Below are positions 20,662 through 29,789 of a stretch of 64,000 nt of DNA, piece after piece. Each line of letters starts with the position of its first letter. Position 1 is the first letter of the stretch. Position numbers and translations under genes: made by a program. The stretch lies in assembly GCF_000007345.1 (NCBI RefSeq), contig NC_003552.1, forward strand, positions 2,170,001 through 2,234,000, in the 5' to 3' direction. The DNA is from Methanosarcina acetivorans C2A (GTDB lineage Archaea > Halobacteriota > Methanosarcinia > Methanosarcinales > Methanosarcinaceae). The notes under the pieces were generated by a model. That model was not told where the DNA came from. It searched no databases and saw nothing but the letters and a program-made list of their open reading frames with translations.

Positions 20662-20753
20662 ACTGCCACTCAGTTAAAGACTGAGTGGCTTCTTGGTTCA
20701 TCCACCCTCTATTGAGGGCAAGTCCCCAAGCTCTTCCCCACGTTCCGTGGGTG
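20658..20753 (-). ncRNA. IS605 right end / omega-RNA-like scaffold
   Basis: Directly downstream of tnpB on its strand are three hairpins in a row: CCCACG-ttc-CGTGGG (20737-20751), CCCTC-tatt-GAGGG (20705-20718) and GCCACTCAG-7 nt-CTGAGTGGC (20665-20689). A terminal palindrome next to the element boundary is the TnpA-recognised right end of IS200/IS605, and the same segment in active elements is transcribed as the TnpB guide RNA. The guide would be host sequence below 20658. Confidence 0.6.
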
Positions 20754-21866
20754 TTACAATCCAATTAGATTTTGATCTATGAGAGCGAATTTCTTGATAT
20801 TTATAGCGGCATTTATGTCTCTATCATGTTTTGTTTTACAATCAGGGCAAGTCCATTCTCTGTCTTTTAACTGAAGCTCTTTATTGCGGTATCCACATAC
20901 GCTACAGAGCTTAGAAGAAGGCTCAAACTGCCCTATTCTCAGGATAGTTTTTCCAAACAATTAAGTTTTGTATTCTAACTTTGTTACAAAGCTACTCCAT
21001 GCAGAATCACTTATAGCCTGGGCTAAATGATGATTCTTAACCATACCTTTAACATTCAGAGTTTCCAGAGCTACAGCTTGGTTTTCGCTAACAAGTCTAA
21101 ATGAGAGTTTGTTCTGGAAGTCACTCCTCTGATTCGTTATTTTGTCATGGAGTATAGCAAGCCTTTGTTTGGCTTTTGCCCTGTTCTTAGAACCTTTTTG
21201 TTTCCTTGACACTCTTTTTTGAAGAACTTTAAGCCTTTGAAGTGAATTTTTCAGGTATTTAGGATTCTCAATCTTTTCACCTGTGGAAAGGACAGCAAAA
21301 TCTTTGATACCTACATCTATACCTACCGTAGTTGATTCTGAAAAAGATTGCTTTGCTGGAAGTTCTCTACCGTTTTCTACAAGGATATTGATGTAGTAAT
21401 TCCCTTTACAAGACCTTGACACTGTGGCTGTTTTTAGTTCACCTTCAAACTTCCGGTGAAGAACTGCTTTAATCTCGCCAATCTTGGGAAGTTTTACAGT
21501 ATTGTTTTCAAAGTTCACAAAGTAGTGCTGAGGTACAGGGAAAGATTGTACCGGATTCTTTTTTGATTTAAACTTAGGGAATCCGTTCTTTTCTCTGAAA
21601 AATCGAGTGAAGGAAGACTCAACCTGTTTAGTCATTCCCTGAAGGGATTGAGAATTGACCTCTCCTAACCATTCATTAGAAACCTTTAACGTAGGAATTA
21701 ATTTGTTCAAGTCAAATCTGGAAATTGATTTCCCCGTTTGTTCGTAAGCTTTAATTTTTTGATCAAGTGCCCAATTGTAGACAAATCTACAGCTACCTAT
21801 ATGCTGATTTAATTGAACAGCTTGTGTAGTCGTAGGATAGAGTCTAAATTTGAACGCTTTCATCAT
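20754..21866 (-). pseudogene. tnpB: TnpB nuclease with a single in-frame stop
   Basis: 370 codons in one frame, interrupted by TAA at 20961-20963. N-terminus MMKAFKFRLYPTTTQAVQLN; RuvC-like residues GIDVGIKDFAVLS (Asp), ALETLNVKGM (Glu) before the stop; after it SKLCSVCGYRNKEL and CPDCKTKHDRDINAAINI give the zinc finger and last catalytic Asp. All key residues are present in the combined frame. The family normally has Glu or another residue where TAA stands (YK.E.FGKT), so one base change (GAA to TAA) would explain it. TnpB is an RNA-guided DNA nuclease; without its last Asp and zinc finger the short product should be inactive. TAA is not the pyrrolysine codon. Confidence 0.88.
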
Positions 21867-21969
21867 ACAAAGGTATTATATGTTTTAACAATTTATATAG
21901 TTTCTGGTAAATATAAAATAGAGGCAGGGAATCATACCAAATTTTTGTTAATGTATCATATTATCTTTG

Positions 21970-23911
21970 AGTCTATCCCAAAACTCAAAATTTGCTTTTT
22001 TGGATCTCTTAATTTAAGTAACCAACAAAGCTTCTGATTACGAAAGCAATCTTGAATTATTTTGATAATTGAGGTTTTACCATTTTTCTTTAAATTACTT
22101 CTTTTTTTAAAATAACAATAAAAAAGGATTATTTCATCGAAATATTATTTATTGGTCTTTAAAATACCATTTCAAATCAAATAATAAGGATTATACCTAA
22201 TTAAACCTATTTTAAGGTACCAATCTAAAAATAAACCTTAATAAGGTATAATCCATGATAAAAATTGTTGGTAAGGGATATAAGTATTTTTTGCTTCAGT
22301 TGAGTGACTTTTTAGAGATTACAAAAACAATAGTTGTAAGCTTGAAGAGTGTTGAAGGCAGGAAAAAATATGAAAAGATATTTGGAAGAAAATTCGAAGA
22401 CAAAAAGGACAATTCAAGAATTCTTACCGTTCACGTTAACCAGTCAACGCTTGCAAGCTTTATAGGTAATTTTTTTGAAAAAACGATATGTATCACCACT
22501 TTCAAGGACCATTTTCTTTTTAAAAATTCAAAATTTAAAATTATGTTCCTGAAGAGTGATAAAAAGAATAAGAAAAAAGCAGAAAACAGTAGACATTGTG
22601 TCATATCTGCGTATCAAAGAGTACTGTTTGATTTCTTTGAGGACATAATAAATGTCCTCAAACGGAAAATTAATGTCCCTTACAAGGTTAAACCTTTAAT
22701 TGTGAAGAGTAAGGACTATATGGAGAATGTTCTTCCTCTGAGTCAAATACTCGCTTTTCAAAATCTTAAAAAATTTAGAGGATATTTGAGGAACATTTTT
22801 GAATTAAACCCTTCGCTTGGTTCTTATTTTAATGACATTCAGGTATCAATGGGGTATAAACCTCAACTTGAAGAATTATCTTTCAATAATATTTTCAAGC
22901 TAGAGTTATCAAGATGCAAACTTGGATATTCTAATCTTGAATCATTTATCAGAGATTACAACCAGAACCAAGCTCTAAGGAATGAATTAAAAATCAAAAG
23001 CGGAGAAAAGATTACTCTTTCTTCTTATCGACGAAACCTAAAAATGATTTATCCTTATCTGGACACATATGCAGAATTACTAATCCAAGAATGTAGAAAT
23101 CTTAACCTTATTGGTGACAAAATCTGGATTTGGGATCGAAGATTTTTTGAGTGTAATTGCAGTGGTTTGAAAAATAAAGAGACTGGACAGCTTTCCGATC
23201 CAGATGCTGGACATTATGTCAAGAAAACAGGTAAATTTAGTGTATTATCAGGAACAGGATACACTGATACATGTATTGTTGATAGCTGGTGGGGTTTACC
23301 TGTTTATTGGGATGCAGTAAACGCTAGTAAAAATGACAACACCATATTTCAGGATACAATAAACCAATGTATGAAATCAGCAACAGAAAAACCGTTTTTT
23401 GTGGTCGCTGATGCAGGACCTGATAGTCATCTTTCCAATGAAACAGTAATTGAGAAAGGGGTTATTCCAGTCATAGCTGCAAGAGCGAATAGTGTTGGAA
23501 ATATCTTGAAAACAGAAAAGGGGAACCACTTCAGAGCTCAATACGTCCCAAGAATTTATCATAAATTGCTTGGAAAATTGTACAATATAAGAACCACTGT
23601 TGAAAGGAAAAATTCAAACGATGTTGTTGGATACAATAGATCAAAAACACCAACCAGAGGAAGTGAATGGGCTAAAATCTATGTATCGATAAGCAATATT
23701 GCCGCATTACTTACGGCACTTACAGCTTTTAAAGTTGGAAGACATGATCTGATAAGAGCACCAGGAGCTTTTAGAAGGTTGAATATCTGAGCAAGTAAAA
23801 GCAATTTTTTTAAAAAAAAGGAAGTTTAGTGCTTTTAATTTGATTTTAAAGCATTAATAGTGAAATTGGCAAAGGCTCAATTGAGATTAAAACTGGGTTT
23901 TGGGATGAGCT
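21970..23911 (+). mobile_element. 1.94-kb insertion sequence inside tnpA
   Basis: Left end AGTCTATCCCAAAACTC and right end (reverse complement) AGCTCATCCCAAAACCC are inverted repeats; CTTTG stands on both flanks (21965-21969 and 23912-23916) as a 5-bp target duplication. It carries one transposase gene (22255-23790). The left 100 bp resemble the MITE at 52372-52500. Confidence 0.82.
22255..23790 (+). CDS. DDE transposase (IS4/IS5-like superfamily)
   Basis: 511 aa. The catalytic half runs from KIWIWDRRFFECNCSG through SDPDAGHYVKKTGKFSVLSG, PFFVVADAGPDSHLSN (second Asp) and IRTTVERKNSNDVVGYNRSK (Glu), a DDE order with the conserved Y..R..R/K pattern. The N-terminus is lysine-rich and probably binds the ends. 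The frame is intact, so the IS may be active. Exact IS family not assigned; the 5-bp duplication and size would suit IS1634-like elements. Confidence 0.85.
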   Translation: MIKIVGKGYKYFLLQLSDFLEITKTIVVSLKSVEGRKKYEKIFGRKFEDKKDNSRILTVHVNQSTLASFIGNFFEKTICITTFKDHFLFKNSKFKIMFLKSDKKNKKKAENSRHCVISAYQRVLFDFFEDIINVLKRKINVPYKVKPLIVKSKDYMENVLPLSQILAFQNLKKFRGYLRNIFELNPSLGSYFNDIQVSMGYKPQLEELSFNNIFKLELSRCKLGYSNLESFIRDYNQNQALRNELKIKSGEKITLSSYRRNLKMIYPYLDTYAELLIQECRNLNLIGDKIWIWDRRFFECNCSGLKNKETGQLSDPDAGHYVKKTGKFSVLSGTGYTDTCIVDSWWGLPVYWDAVNASKNDNTIFQDTINQCMKSATEKPFFVVADAGPDSHLSNETVIEKGVIPVIAARANSVGNILKTEKGNHFRAQYVPRIYHKLLGKLYNIRTTVERKNSNDVVGYNRSKTPTRGSEWAKIYVSISNIAALLTALTAFKVGRHDLIRAPGAFRRLNI

Positions 23912-24317
23912 CTTTGTTTGCAAATATCGAAAACAGATACTTGAACCGATTAGCGAAGAGCTTAAACAGATTGTCTTTGATATTTCAAAAGAATCAGATT
24001 TTGATATTCTTGAAATGGACACTGACAAAGACCATATACATTTCTTAATTAAGAGTGGACCCAGTTAGTGTTTTGTCAATAGTTAGAAAACTAAAACAAG
24101 AGTCCACTAACAGGTTATGCAAAACACAAAAAGAATATATGGAAAAGTATTGTTGGGGTGAAAATACGTGGCTCTTCGCTGTTTCGAGTGGGTAACTTAC
24201 ATTCATCTCCAAAATGTCGAAGCAGCATATCTAAAATTTAGAACCATTTATGGTTGAAAATCACATTCAAGATCGATGTTTCTCGTTTTGGCCTAGCTAT
24301 TTTCTAACTGAGTAATT

Positions 24318-25490
24318 CTTTTGATGGTCAATTTGTATTTGATTGGTATTATATATTAAGAATTATATGTTTATATTATGGGGAAAAGAGGTCCTAAACC
24401 ACAATTTACTGACGTTGCCTGCCCGAATAAAGGCTGCAAGCTCTACGGCCTTACTGGTCAAGGCAATGTTACTGGAAATGGAACTTACATCAGCCGTGGA
24501 GAAAAAACAAGGAGATATCGTTGCAATGAATGTGGCATAGCATTTTGCGACCATACAGGCACTTTCTATCATGATCTTCGCAAAGATGATAAAACAATCG
24601 ATTTAGCTTTAAAAATGTCTATGAAAGGAATGAGCATTCAAGCCATTGCCGATGTTTTAGAGATACAACCTGCCAGTGTAAAGCGCTGGCTAGCCCGTGT
24701 AGCTGAACAATGCGATAAAGTAAATGATACTATGATGAAGAACGTGGATGTGTCAAAGGTAGAAATGGACGAACTATGGGTTATAATCCAAAAAAATAGT
24801 TCCAAGGATGAAAAATTATGAAGATGATGGGCCTTGGATGTGGGTAGCTTTTGTACCAGGTTGTAGGCTAATACTTGATTTTATAATAGGTCCAAGAAAA
24901 CAGTATGTTGCAGACAAACTGGTCGAGTTAATCGATAAACATCTTTCAGATAAAATCCCTCTTTTTGTCACAGATGGGTTGAACTTTTATAGAGAAGCGC
25001 TTTTGAAACAATTTGGAGTTTTAAAAGAGTTTCCAAGAACTGGGAAAAGAGGAAGACCAAAGAAACCAAAAATAGTTCCCTCTGAGGATTTGAGGTATGC
25101 TCAGGTAGTCAAAACAAGAGTAAATGGAGTGCTTGAGAAAGTAGAGAAGAAGATCATTTTTGGAGAAGACATTGAACAAAGCGAAATCTCAACAACTTTA
25201 CTGGAAAGACAAAACCTAACCTTCAGGCAGGATAACAACAGAGTGTCAAGGAAAACAATAGGGTTTTCAAAGGTGAAAGAATGGTTAGAATACCAAATGA
25301 AGCTCTATTGCACGCATTTTAACTTCTGTAGAGGGCATGGAGGATTAGGGTACAAAGATCAAAGAGGGGTTGAATGCAAAAATACACCTGCAAGAGAAGC
25401 AGGAATTGCGGATTCAAAATGGACTTTAAAGGAGCTGATGAAATTCAGGTGTTTTAAAACATCAATCGGATAAAGATGGACCATCGAAGG
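24318..25490 (+). mobile_element. IS1-like insertion sequence
   Basis: Left end CTTTTGATGGTCAATTTGTA and right end (reverse complement) CCTTCGATGGTCCATCTTTA form imperfect inverted repeats of about 27 bp; both continue into GATTG. It encodes an IS1-type transposase in two overlapping frames. It adjoins the left part of the IS605 element. Confidence 0.75.
24378..25473 (+). pseudogene. IS1-family transposase in two frames
   Basis: Frame 1 (24378-24821): RYRCNECGIAFCDHTGTFYH with upstream CPNKGCKLYG zinc motifs, SIQAIADVLEIQPASVKRWL helix-turn-helix, VEMDELW with the first catalytic Asp. Frame 2 (24808-25473): DDGPWMWVAFVPGCRLI, PLFVTDGLNFYREAL, RKTIGFSKVKEWLEYQMKLY and FNFCRGHGGLGYK. The overlap is 14 nt and moving from frame 1 to 2 needs +1 (or -2). 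Classic IS1 uses -1, so I treat this as a probable frameshift mutation, with a programmed shift as alternative. Confidence 0.7.
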
Positions 25491-25496
25491 TTTGAG

Positions 25497-25630
25497 GTGA
25501 TTCCATATTGATAAGTCGTTTGTACTCGTTTTTGAAATTGTTGATCCGCAAAATAAAGTAATCTTCTGAGATTTTGCCCATCATGACACGGTTTACAAAA
25601 TATCCTGATTTTATAAAGACTCTCCTCTTG
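25497..25630 (-). pseudogene. Unidentified gene fragment beside IS1-like element
   Basis: Minus-strand frame KRRVFIKSGYFVNRVMMGKI continuing SEDYFILRINNFKNEYKRL has ordinary protein composition but starts nowhere and abuts the IS1-like right end. Probably the tail of a gene disrupted by insertions. No family recognised. Confidence 0.3.
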
Positions 25631-25659
25631 CTTATTGACGTGCTTTTTTAAGAGAAACA

Positions 25660-26150
25660 GAGATATTGGTGGTTCTGTATCAACCAGTTGATATTATTCA
25701 GATGCCTGAAACTAAGATCTTTTGTTTTTTGATTCTACTCCTTGCAGGGCTGAACTTTTCTCTTCTACAGCGCAAAAAAGGAACAGATGAATTTAGATCT
25801 TGACTTGGAGGACTTTGTTAAAACTCACAGATAAATATAAGCGTCTCCGCCAGCTTGTCTGGCGGCACTGCACAAAAGCAAAAGAAGAGATGAATGAAGA
25901 ATGATACTGAAATTGATACGTTTTAGCCTGTTGTGCTTCTTTTAAACGCACAAACACCTTCAGCAGCTATTACTTGCTAACCTGTTGTTTTCATTCTTCT
26001 ATCTATTTTTTGTTTTTTTGAGAAAGACTGCTCTCCTGCGTCTATTCACTTAATTATTGCTTTTAAGTTAGTCCGCTTGAGCGAAGCTCACTTCTTAACC
26101 ACAAGTTAGTTCTCTTGAGTGAACCGACGCGGAGTGAAAAGAACGGTTAA
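25660..26150 (+). repeat. Dispersed intergenic repeat, member R2
   Basis: Full member: GATCTTTTGTTTTTTGATTC block, ACAGATGAATTTAG, a TATA-like GATAAATATAAGCG, hairpin CCGCCAG-cttgt-CTGGCGG, then GACTGCTCTCCTGCGTCT and CTTGAGCGAAGC modules. Very similar to 47765-48235. Its end faces the 3' end of topA. Confidence 0.85.
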
Positions 26151-26346
26151 GATTTTTAAACATATAAAAGAATTTAAATATGATAAAGGTAGTTGTAAAA
26201 TATGATGACAAAGTTCAGGAAAAATTTGCTCTCAACTATCGGATGGTTTATTATCTGGCTTGTTGTAAGGGTGTATTTGAATATTTAAGCCCTTCAACCT
26301 CTTCCTCAACAAAAAAGAATACCGAAAAGCTCCGGAATACGTTTCT

Positions 26347-28878
26347 TCACTTGCTCTCTTTCCGTCTGCTCGCAGTAGAAGATAATTTTGAAACTCTACC
26401 GGAAGCCGGGCTTTCCGCTTTTCTCGGCATACTTCTCGTTTCCGGTGTGCTTTTTGCTTCCGGTGTTCTTCCTGCTCTTACCTTCGGTGCAGGAACTGAA
26501 GAAGCAGCAGCAACTTTTGCCTGATCCCTGGGCTCAGTTCTGGAGCCTGCTTGTTTCCAGTATTTCCGGCCTTCCGGACAGCGCCGGTTTACACAGAAAT
26601 CAAGTTCCGGTTTTTCCTCTTCTTTTAGCCGGAACAGCTTCCAACCGCAGGTCTCACAGGTTTTATCAAGCAGGGTCAGTTTTCCGGTCTTCGGGACCGA
26701 ATGCGTGTACCCACAGCGTTTCGTGCAGCCCAGGAAACGGCTGTCTTTAAAGGAGATCAGGAACATGCTCCCGTCACATTCTGGGCAGGGTCCCACTGTT
26801 TCGGGGGGGTAGCATTCCTTTTCAAGCTCACATTTAAAGCAGGGACCTATGCCGACAGCCCAGTTGTATTTATTGCCTACCTTCAGGACAGCTGCACCTC
26901 CCTTCTTGCATTCCTTACTCCGGAGCACCGTGAGAGCTCCGGTTTTCGGTAGAGGGAAAGAGTTTCTGCAGTCGGGATAGCCTGTGCAACCCACAAAACG
27001 CCCTGTGTCCGTCTGCACGATCCTGAGCACATGCCCGCAGGCCTTGCAGGTCCCGATATAGTTTTTCTTGTCTTCGAGGGCGGCTTCGTCTTTGATCGTG
27101 CCAGCAATGTTTGAGGTCAGTTCTTTTTTGTTTGCTTCAAGCTGGGCATACATCTCTTTTATCAGGGCCGTGCCCTCGGCAAGGGCAGCTTCGAACTCTT
27201 TTTTTCCATCCTCTACTTCCTGAATCAGGGCTTCGATTTTTGCACGGATGTCCGGTCTGACAAGGATCGGGACGGTAAGGGAAAGTCCGTCCATCAGAGT
27301 AAAGCCCGTGTCCAGGATCGAGACGGTCTTTCCCTTTGTCTCGAAATATCCGCGCTTTTTGTTTGTCTCGATATGGGTCGGTGCTGTTGCTTTTGTCCCT
27401 ATCCCGTGCTTGTCCATAAGGGTCAGGAGCTCGGCTTCGGTCAGCTTCTTCGGAGGGCTGGTTTTGGACTTGGTATTGCTCAGCTTTTTTACATCCACTT
27501 TTTCTTTTTCCTCTACAAAGGGGAGAAGCTTATCTTTTTTGTTTTCAAAGGGATAGACTTCGAGCCAGCCCGCATCTTTAAGCACGGTCCCCGAGGAGTC
27601 AAAAGGCTCTTCCCGGACCTGCAGGTGAAGGTGAGTCTTTTCAAAAACTGCTGCAGGCATAAGGTTTGCCAGGAAATGTCTTGCAATAAGGTCATAGACC
27701 TCTGCCGCGTGCGGGATGGTTACTGCAGCGCTGATTTCTCCCTTTGCAGCCACCCGGATGGGGTGGATAGGAGGGTGGTCGTGCGCATCTTTGTCCCCGT
27801 TCTTCGGAACTATCGGGGCAGAGAGGATTGATTCGGCAAAGGGCTTATACTCTTTCTGTCTTGCAAAATCAAATAACAGGGTCTTGAAGTCGAAGTCGTC
27901 TGCATATTTGTTTGTCTCTGTCCTGGGGTAGCTTGTAAACCCTGCGAGGTAAAGCTGTTCGGCAACTTCAAGAGCAACTTCCGGGCTAATTCCCAGAAAC
28001 TTTGAAGCCCTCTTGAGAAACTCCGTGGTGTTGAGCGGGTTCGGAGGGCTGGTCTTTGCTTCCTTTACCGTTTTCTTTACAACAAAGCCTTCTTTTGCTC
28101 CCTTTAATCTTTTGAAGATCTCCGCTGCCTTTTCTTTGTCGTGAATATTTCCTGCCCTGTGGGTGCCCTCGAAATCCCCGCCTTTTGCTCCGAAAATTGC
28201 AGTAATCTTCCAGAAGTCCTTTGCCTTAAAAGCCCGGATTGCCTTTTCCCTTTCGTAAACAAAACCGCAGGTAGGCGTCTGACAGGGACCGATTGAAAGG
28301 ATATCTTTTGTCCTTGCCTTCTCCCGGACCGAAAGCGTAACAAAACGTGTGAAAGCCGCACCCATTTTCAGGTCAAGTATCTGTCTGGTTTCCGCAGCCA
28401 TTGCCAGGTTATGATCTGGGTCTACGGGGCTTTCAAAAGCTTTTCTTACCTCTTTTGGGGACAGGGCTGAAAAGCGTGCCCTTGCAACAGGCACGTCAGT
28501 AACCTCTTCGGCAAGGGTCTTTGCCTCAAACCCTATGTTTTCCCCTTCCCTGTCATAGTCGCATGCAAGGATAATTTTGTCTGCCCTTTTTGCCAGTTTT
28601 TTTATTGCAGTTGCATACTCTGCCCTTGTCACGAACTTTTCAGGGTCAACCCCGAGCAGCGTACCCGGGTTAACCTCACTCCATTTGTTGTATTGTTCTG
28701 GAAAATCATAGTTCATGATGTGCCCGGATAACCCCATCACGAGCCATTCTTCCCCTTTCCATTTAAACTCATAAGCAGGCAGCCCTTCTACCGAGATTTT
28801 ATCCACTTCCCCATCGCCCAGGATGCTCGCTATCTGGGCTGCTGCCTTATTCTTTTCTGCAAATGCGACAACTGTCAT
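26347..28878 (-). CDS. topA: DNA topoisomerase I (type IA)
   Basis: 843 aa. Toprim domain with SGHIMNYDFP and the metal-binding ACDYDREGENIG (about residues 105-116); the core includes REKARTKDILSIGPCQTPTC and the active-site tyrosine in LAGFTSYPRTETNKY (Y317); KHGIGTKATAPTHIETNKKR is the conserved core motif. The C-terminus has three zinc-ribbon units (CKACGHVLR..CTGYPDC, CFKCELEKEC..CPEC..CTKRCGY, CETCGWKL..CVNRRC) and a basic Arg/Lys/Ser tail. It relaxes negatively supercoiled DNA. It is a single gene; convergent repeat R2 lies downstream, a MITE upstream. Confidence 0.96.
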   Translation of the reverse strand: MTVVAFAEKNKAAAQIASILGDGEVDKISVEGLPAYEFKWKGEEWLVMGLSGHIMNYDFPEQYNKWSEVNPGTLLGVDPEKFVTRAEYATAIKKLAKRADKIILACDYDREGENIGFEAKTLAEEVTDVPVARARFSALSPKEVRKAFESPVDPDHNLAMAAETRQILDLKMGAAFTRFVTLSVREKARTKDILSIGPCQTPTCGFVYEREKAIRAFKAKDFWKITAIFGAKGGDFEGTHRAGNIHDKEKAAEIFKRLKGAKEGFVVKKTVKEAKTSPPNPLNTTEFLKRASKFLGISPEVALEVAEQLYLAGFTSYPRTETNKYADDFDFKTLLFDFARQKEYKPFAESILSAPIVPKNGDKDAHDHPPIHPIRVAAKGEISAAVTIPHAAEVYDLIARHFLANLMPAAVFEKTHLHLQVREEPFDSSGTVLKDAGWLEVYPFENKKDKLLPFVEEKEKVDVKKLSNTKSKTSPPKKLTEAELLTLMDKHGIGTKATAPTHIETNKKRGYFETKGKTVSILDTGFTLMDGLSLTVPILVRPDIRAKIEALIQEVEDGKKEFEAALAEGTALIKEMYAQLEANKKELTSNIAGTIKDEAALEDKKNYIGTCKACGHVLRIVQTDTGRFVGCTGYPDCRNSFPLPKTGALTVLRSKECKKGGAAVLKVGNKYNWAVGIGPCFKCELEKECYPPETVGPCPECDGSMFLISFKDSRFLGCTKRCGYTHSVPKTGKLTLLDKTCETCGWKLFRLKEEEKPELDFCVNRRCPEGRKYWKQAGSRTEPRDQAKVAAASSVPAPKVRAGRTPEAKSTPETRSMPRKAESPASGRVSKLSSTASRRKESK

Positions 28879-28935
28879 GGTGAAAAACCTGAACTCCTTG
28901 ATACGGATAAAAACTGAAATGTGAAAAGATCTAAG

Positions 28936-29096
28936 CAGGCTGTCTCAAAACTAAAGTTAATTCTACAATTGTGTCAAATTTTTCTACTACAAGGTTAATT
29001 CATGTGTAAATTTCTCTAATTTAGGTGGTCTTGTTTTTAAATTCAACGTTGCTCATTATCCAATTGTAGAAATGGTTTGAGTTTTGAGACAGCCTG
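28936..29096 (-). mobile_element. 161-bp MITE, copy 2
   Basis: Inverted orientation relative to the other two copies and identical in sequence to copy 3. Terminal repeats CAGGCTGTCTCAAAACT. TAAG on both sides is the likely 4-bp target duplication. Lies between the divergent topA and thiC promoters. Confidence 0.9.
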
Positions 29097-29599
29097 TAAG
29101 GGTTTCTTTTTTGCTTCCGTTCTTATTTTTCTTTCCCGGATTTTTTTCAGAATTATTCCCGGGTTCTTTCCTGAATATTTCCCAAGTCTCTTTCCTGGCA
29201 TCTTTCTTGATGTCTTTACTTAATTCTTTCTTGATGCCGTTCTTACAGAGTTTGTCTGTACGCGCTCCTTAAACTCTGAATCGCATGGATCGTTAAGAAC
29301 CATTGTACCGGATCTTTATAAATGCAATTCCTGCAAGCAGTTTTCTTGATTTTTATTTCTTGATTTTTACGGCAAATATGTATATACAAGTAATATGCAC
29401 GTAATATATGCATCACAAGTGTGATGTGTTCGTAATGTACAAATCAAACACAATATTCACATTATATCTGTAAGGAACTACACATGATTTATATATTTCG
29501 CCATTTATAGATTATTGAGTGGCTTTCCGCAAAATGAAAAGTTATATATCAGTATACCGTTTGTTCTACTTTGCAACCCAGGCTCATAGAGCTTGATTA

Positions 29600-29720
29600 G
29601 TGCAATGATCGGTGTAGTGAAGAATCGGAATAGTGGATTGTTGAAATTAATCGTTGCAGTTGGTCGTTATAGTTAATCAATATTAGTTGATCGCTGCAGT
29701 TAATCACTGGTAATCCTTAT
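29600..29720 (+). promoter_or_regulatory. Repeated motif in thiC leader
   Basis: Related 9-16-base units recur: ATTAATCGTTGCAGTTGG, AGTTAATCAATATTAG, TTGATCGCTGCAGTTAATC. They lie 70-190 bp before thiC and might be operators for a ThiR-type thiamine-responsive regulator, which is known to control archaeal thiC; that link is inference. Confidence 0.35.
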
Positions 29721-29789
29721 AGCTGAATCGTTCTGTACAATTGATACATTCTTATACTTACCCATTCCCCCTCATCATACGGAGTAACA

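Larger units (their letters stand above)
21888..24260 (+). pseudogene. tnpA: TnpA (IS200 Y1 transposase), split by IS and decayed
   Basis: The 5' part ends KIEAGNHTKFLLMYHIIF at 21968; after the inserted IS (21970-23911) the frame resumes as VCKYRKQILEPISEELKQIV and DILEMDTDKDHIHFLIKSGP, including the HIH metal motif. Then a shift near 24060 leads to SVLSIVRKLKQESTNRL and YMEKY-WGENTWLFA, and a further shift to NVEAAYLKFRTIYG. Removing the IS and one CTTTG duplicate restores HIIFVCKYRKQ in frame, so the insertion hit an intact gene and the other lesions may be later or independent. Confidence 0.85.
20658..24310 (-). mobile_element. IS200/IS605 element, interrupted by a second IS
   Basis: Composite: right end hairpins (20658-20753), tnpB on the minus strand, tnpA divergent on the plus strand starting near 21888 and continuing after an inserted 1.94-kb IS to about 24260. 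The left boundary is approximate, placed before the IS1-like element. Both genes are damaged, so the element is probably immobile on its own. Confidence 0.7.
25491..26346. other. Intergenic, repeat family and gene fragment
   Basis: Holds an unidentified coding-like fragment on the minus strand (about 25497-25630; KSGYFVNRVMMGKISEDYFI) and a member of the dispersed repeat family (25660-26150). No complete gene. Confidence 0.5.
28879..29789. other. topA-thiC divergent spacer
   Basis: Contains MITE copy 2 (28936-29096), pyrimidine-rich DNA (29100-29270), a TATA-like CTTTATAAATGC near 29314, and the thiC leader, which has several repeats of GTTAATC / AGTTGATC with GCTGCAG between 29590 and 29720. 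I do not see a TPP riboswitch. Confidence 0.6.

Noticed and set aside
20961-20963. Recoded stop in TnpB
   Set aside because: The codon is TAA, not the UAG used for pyrrolysine, and no recoding signal is visible.
26180-26524. 114-aa plus-strand frame
   Set aside because: Overlaps the 3' end of topA in antisense; its second half is the shadow of the topA tail.
29280-29789. TPP riboswitch in the thiC leader
   Set aside because: The CUGAGA and related conserved core sequences are not visible.
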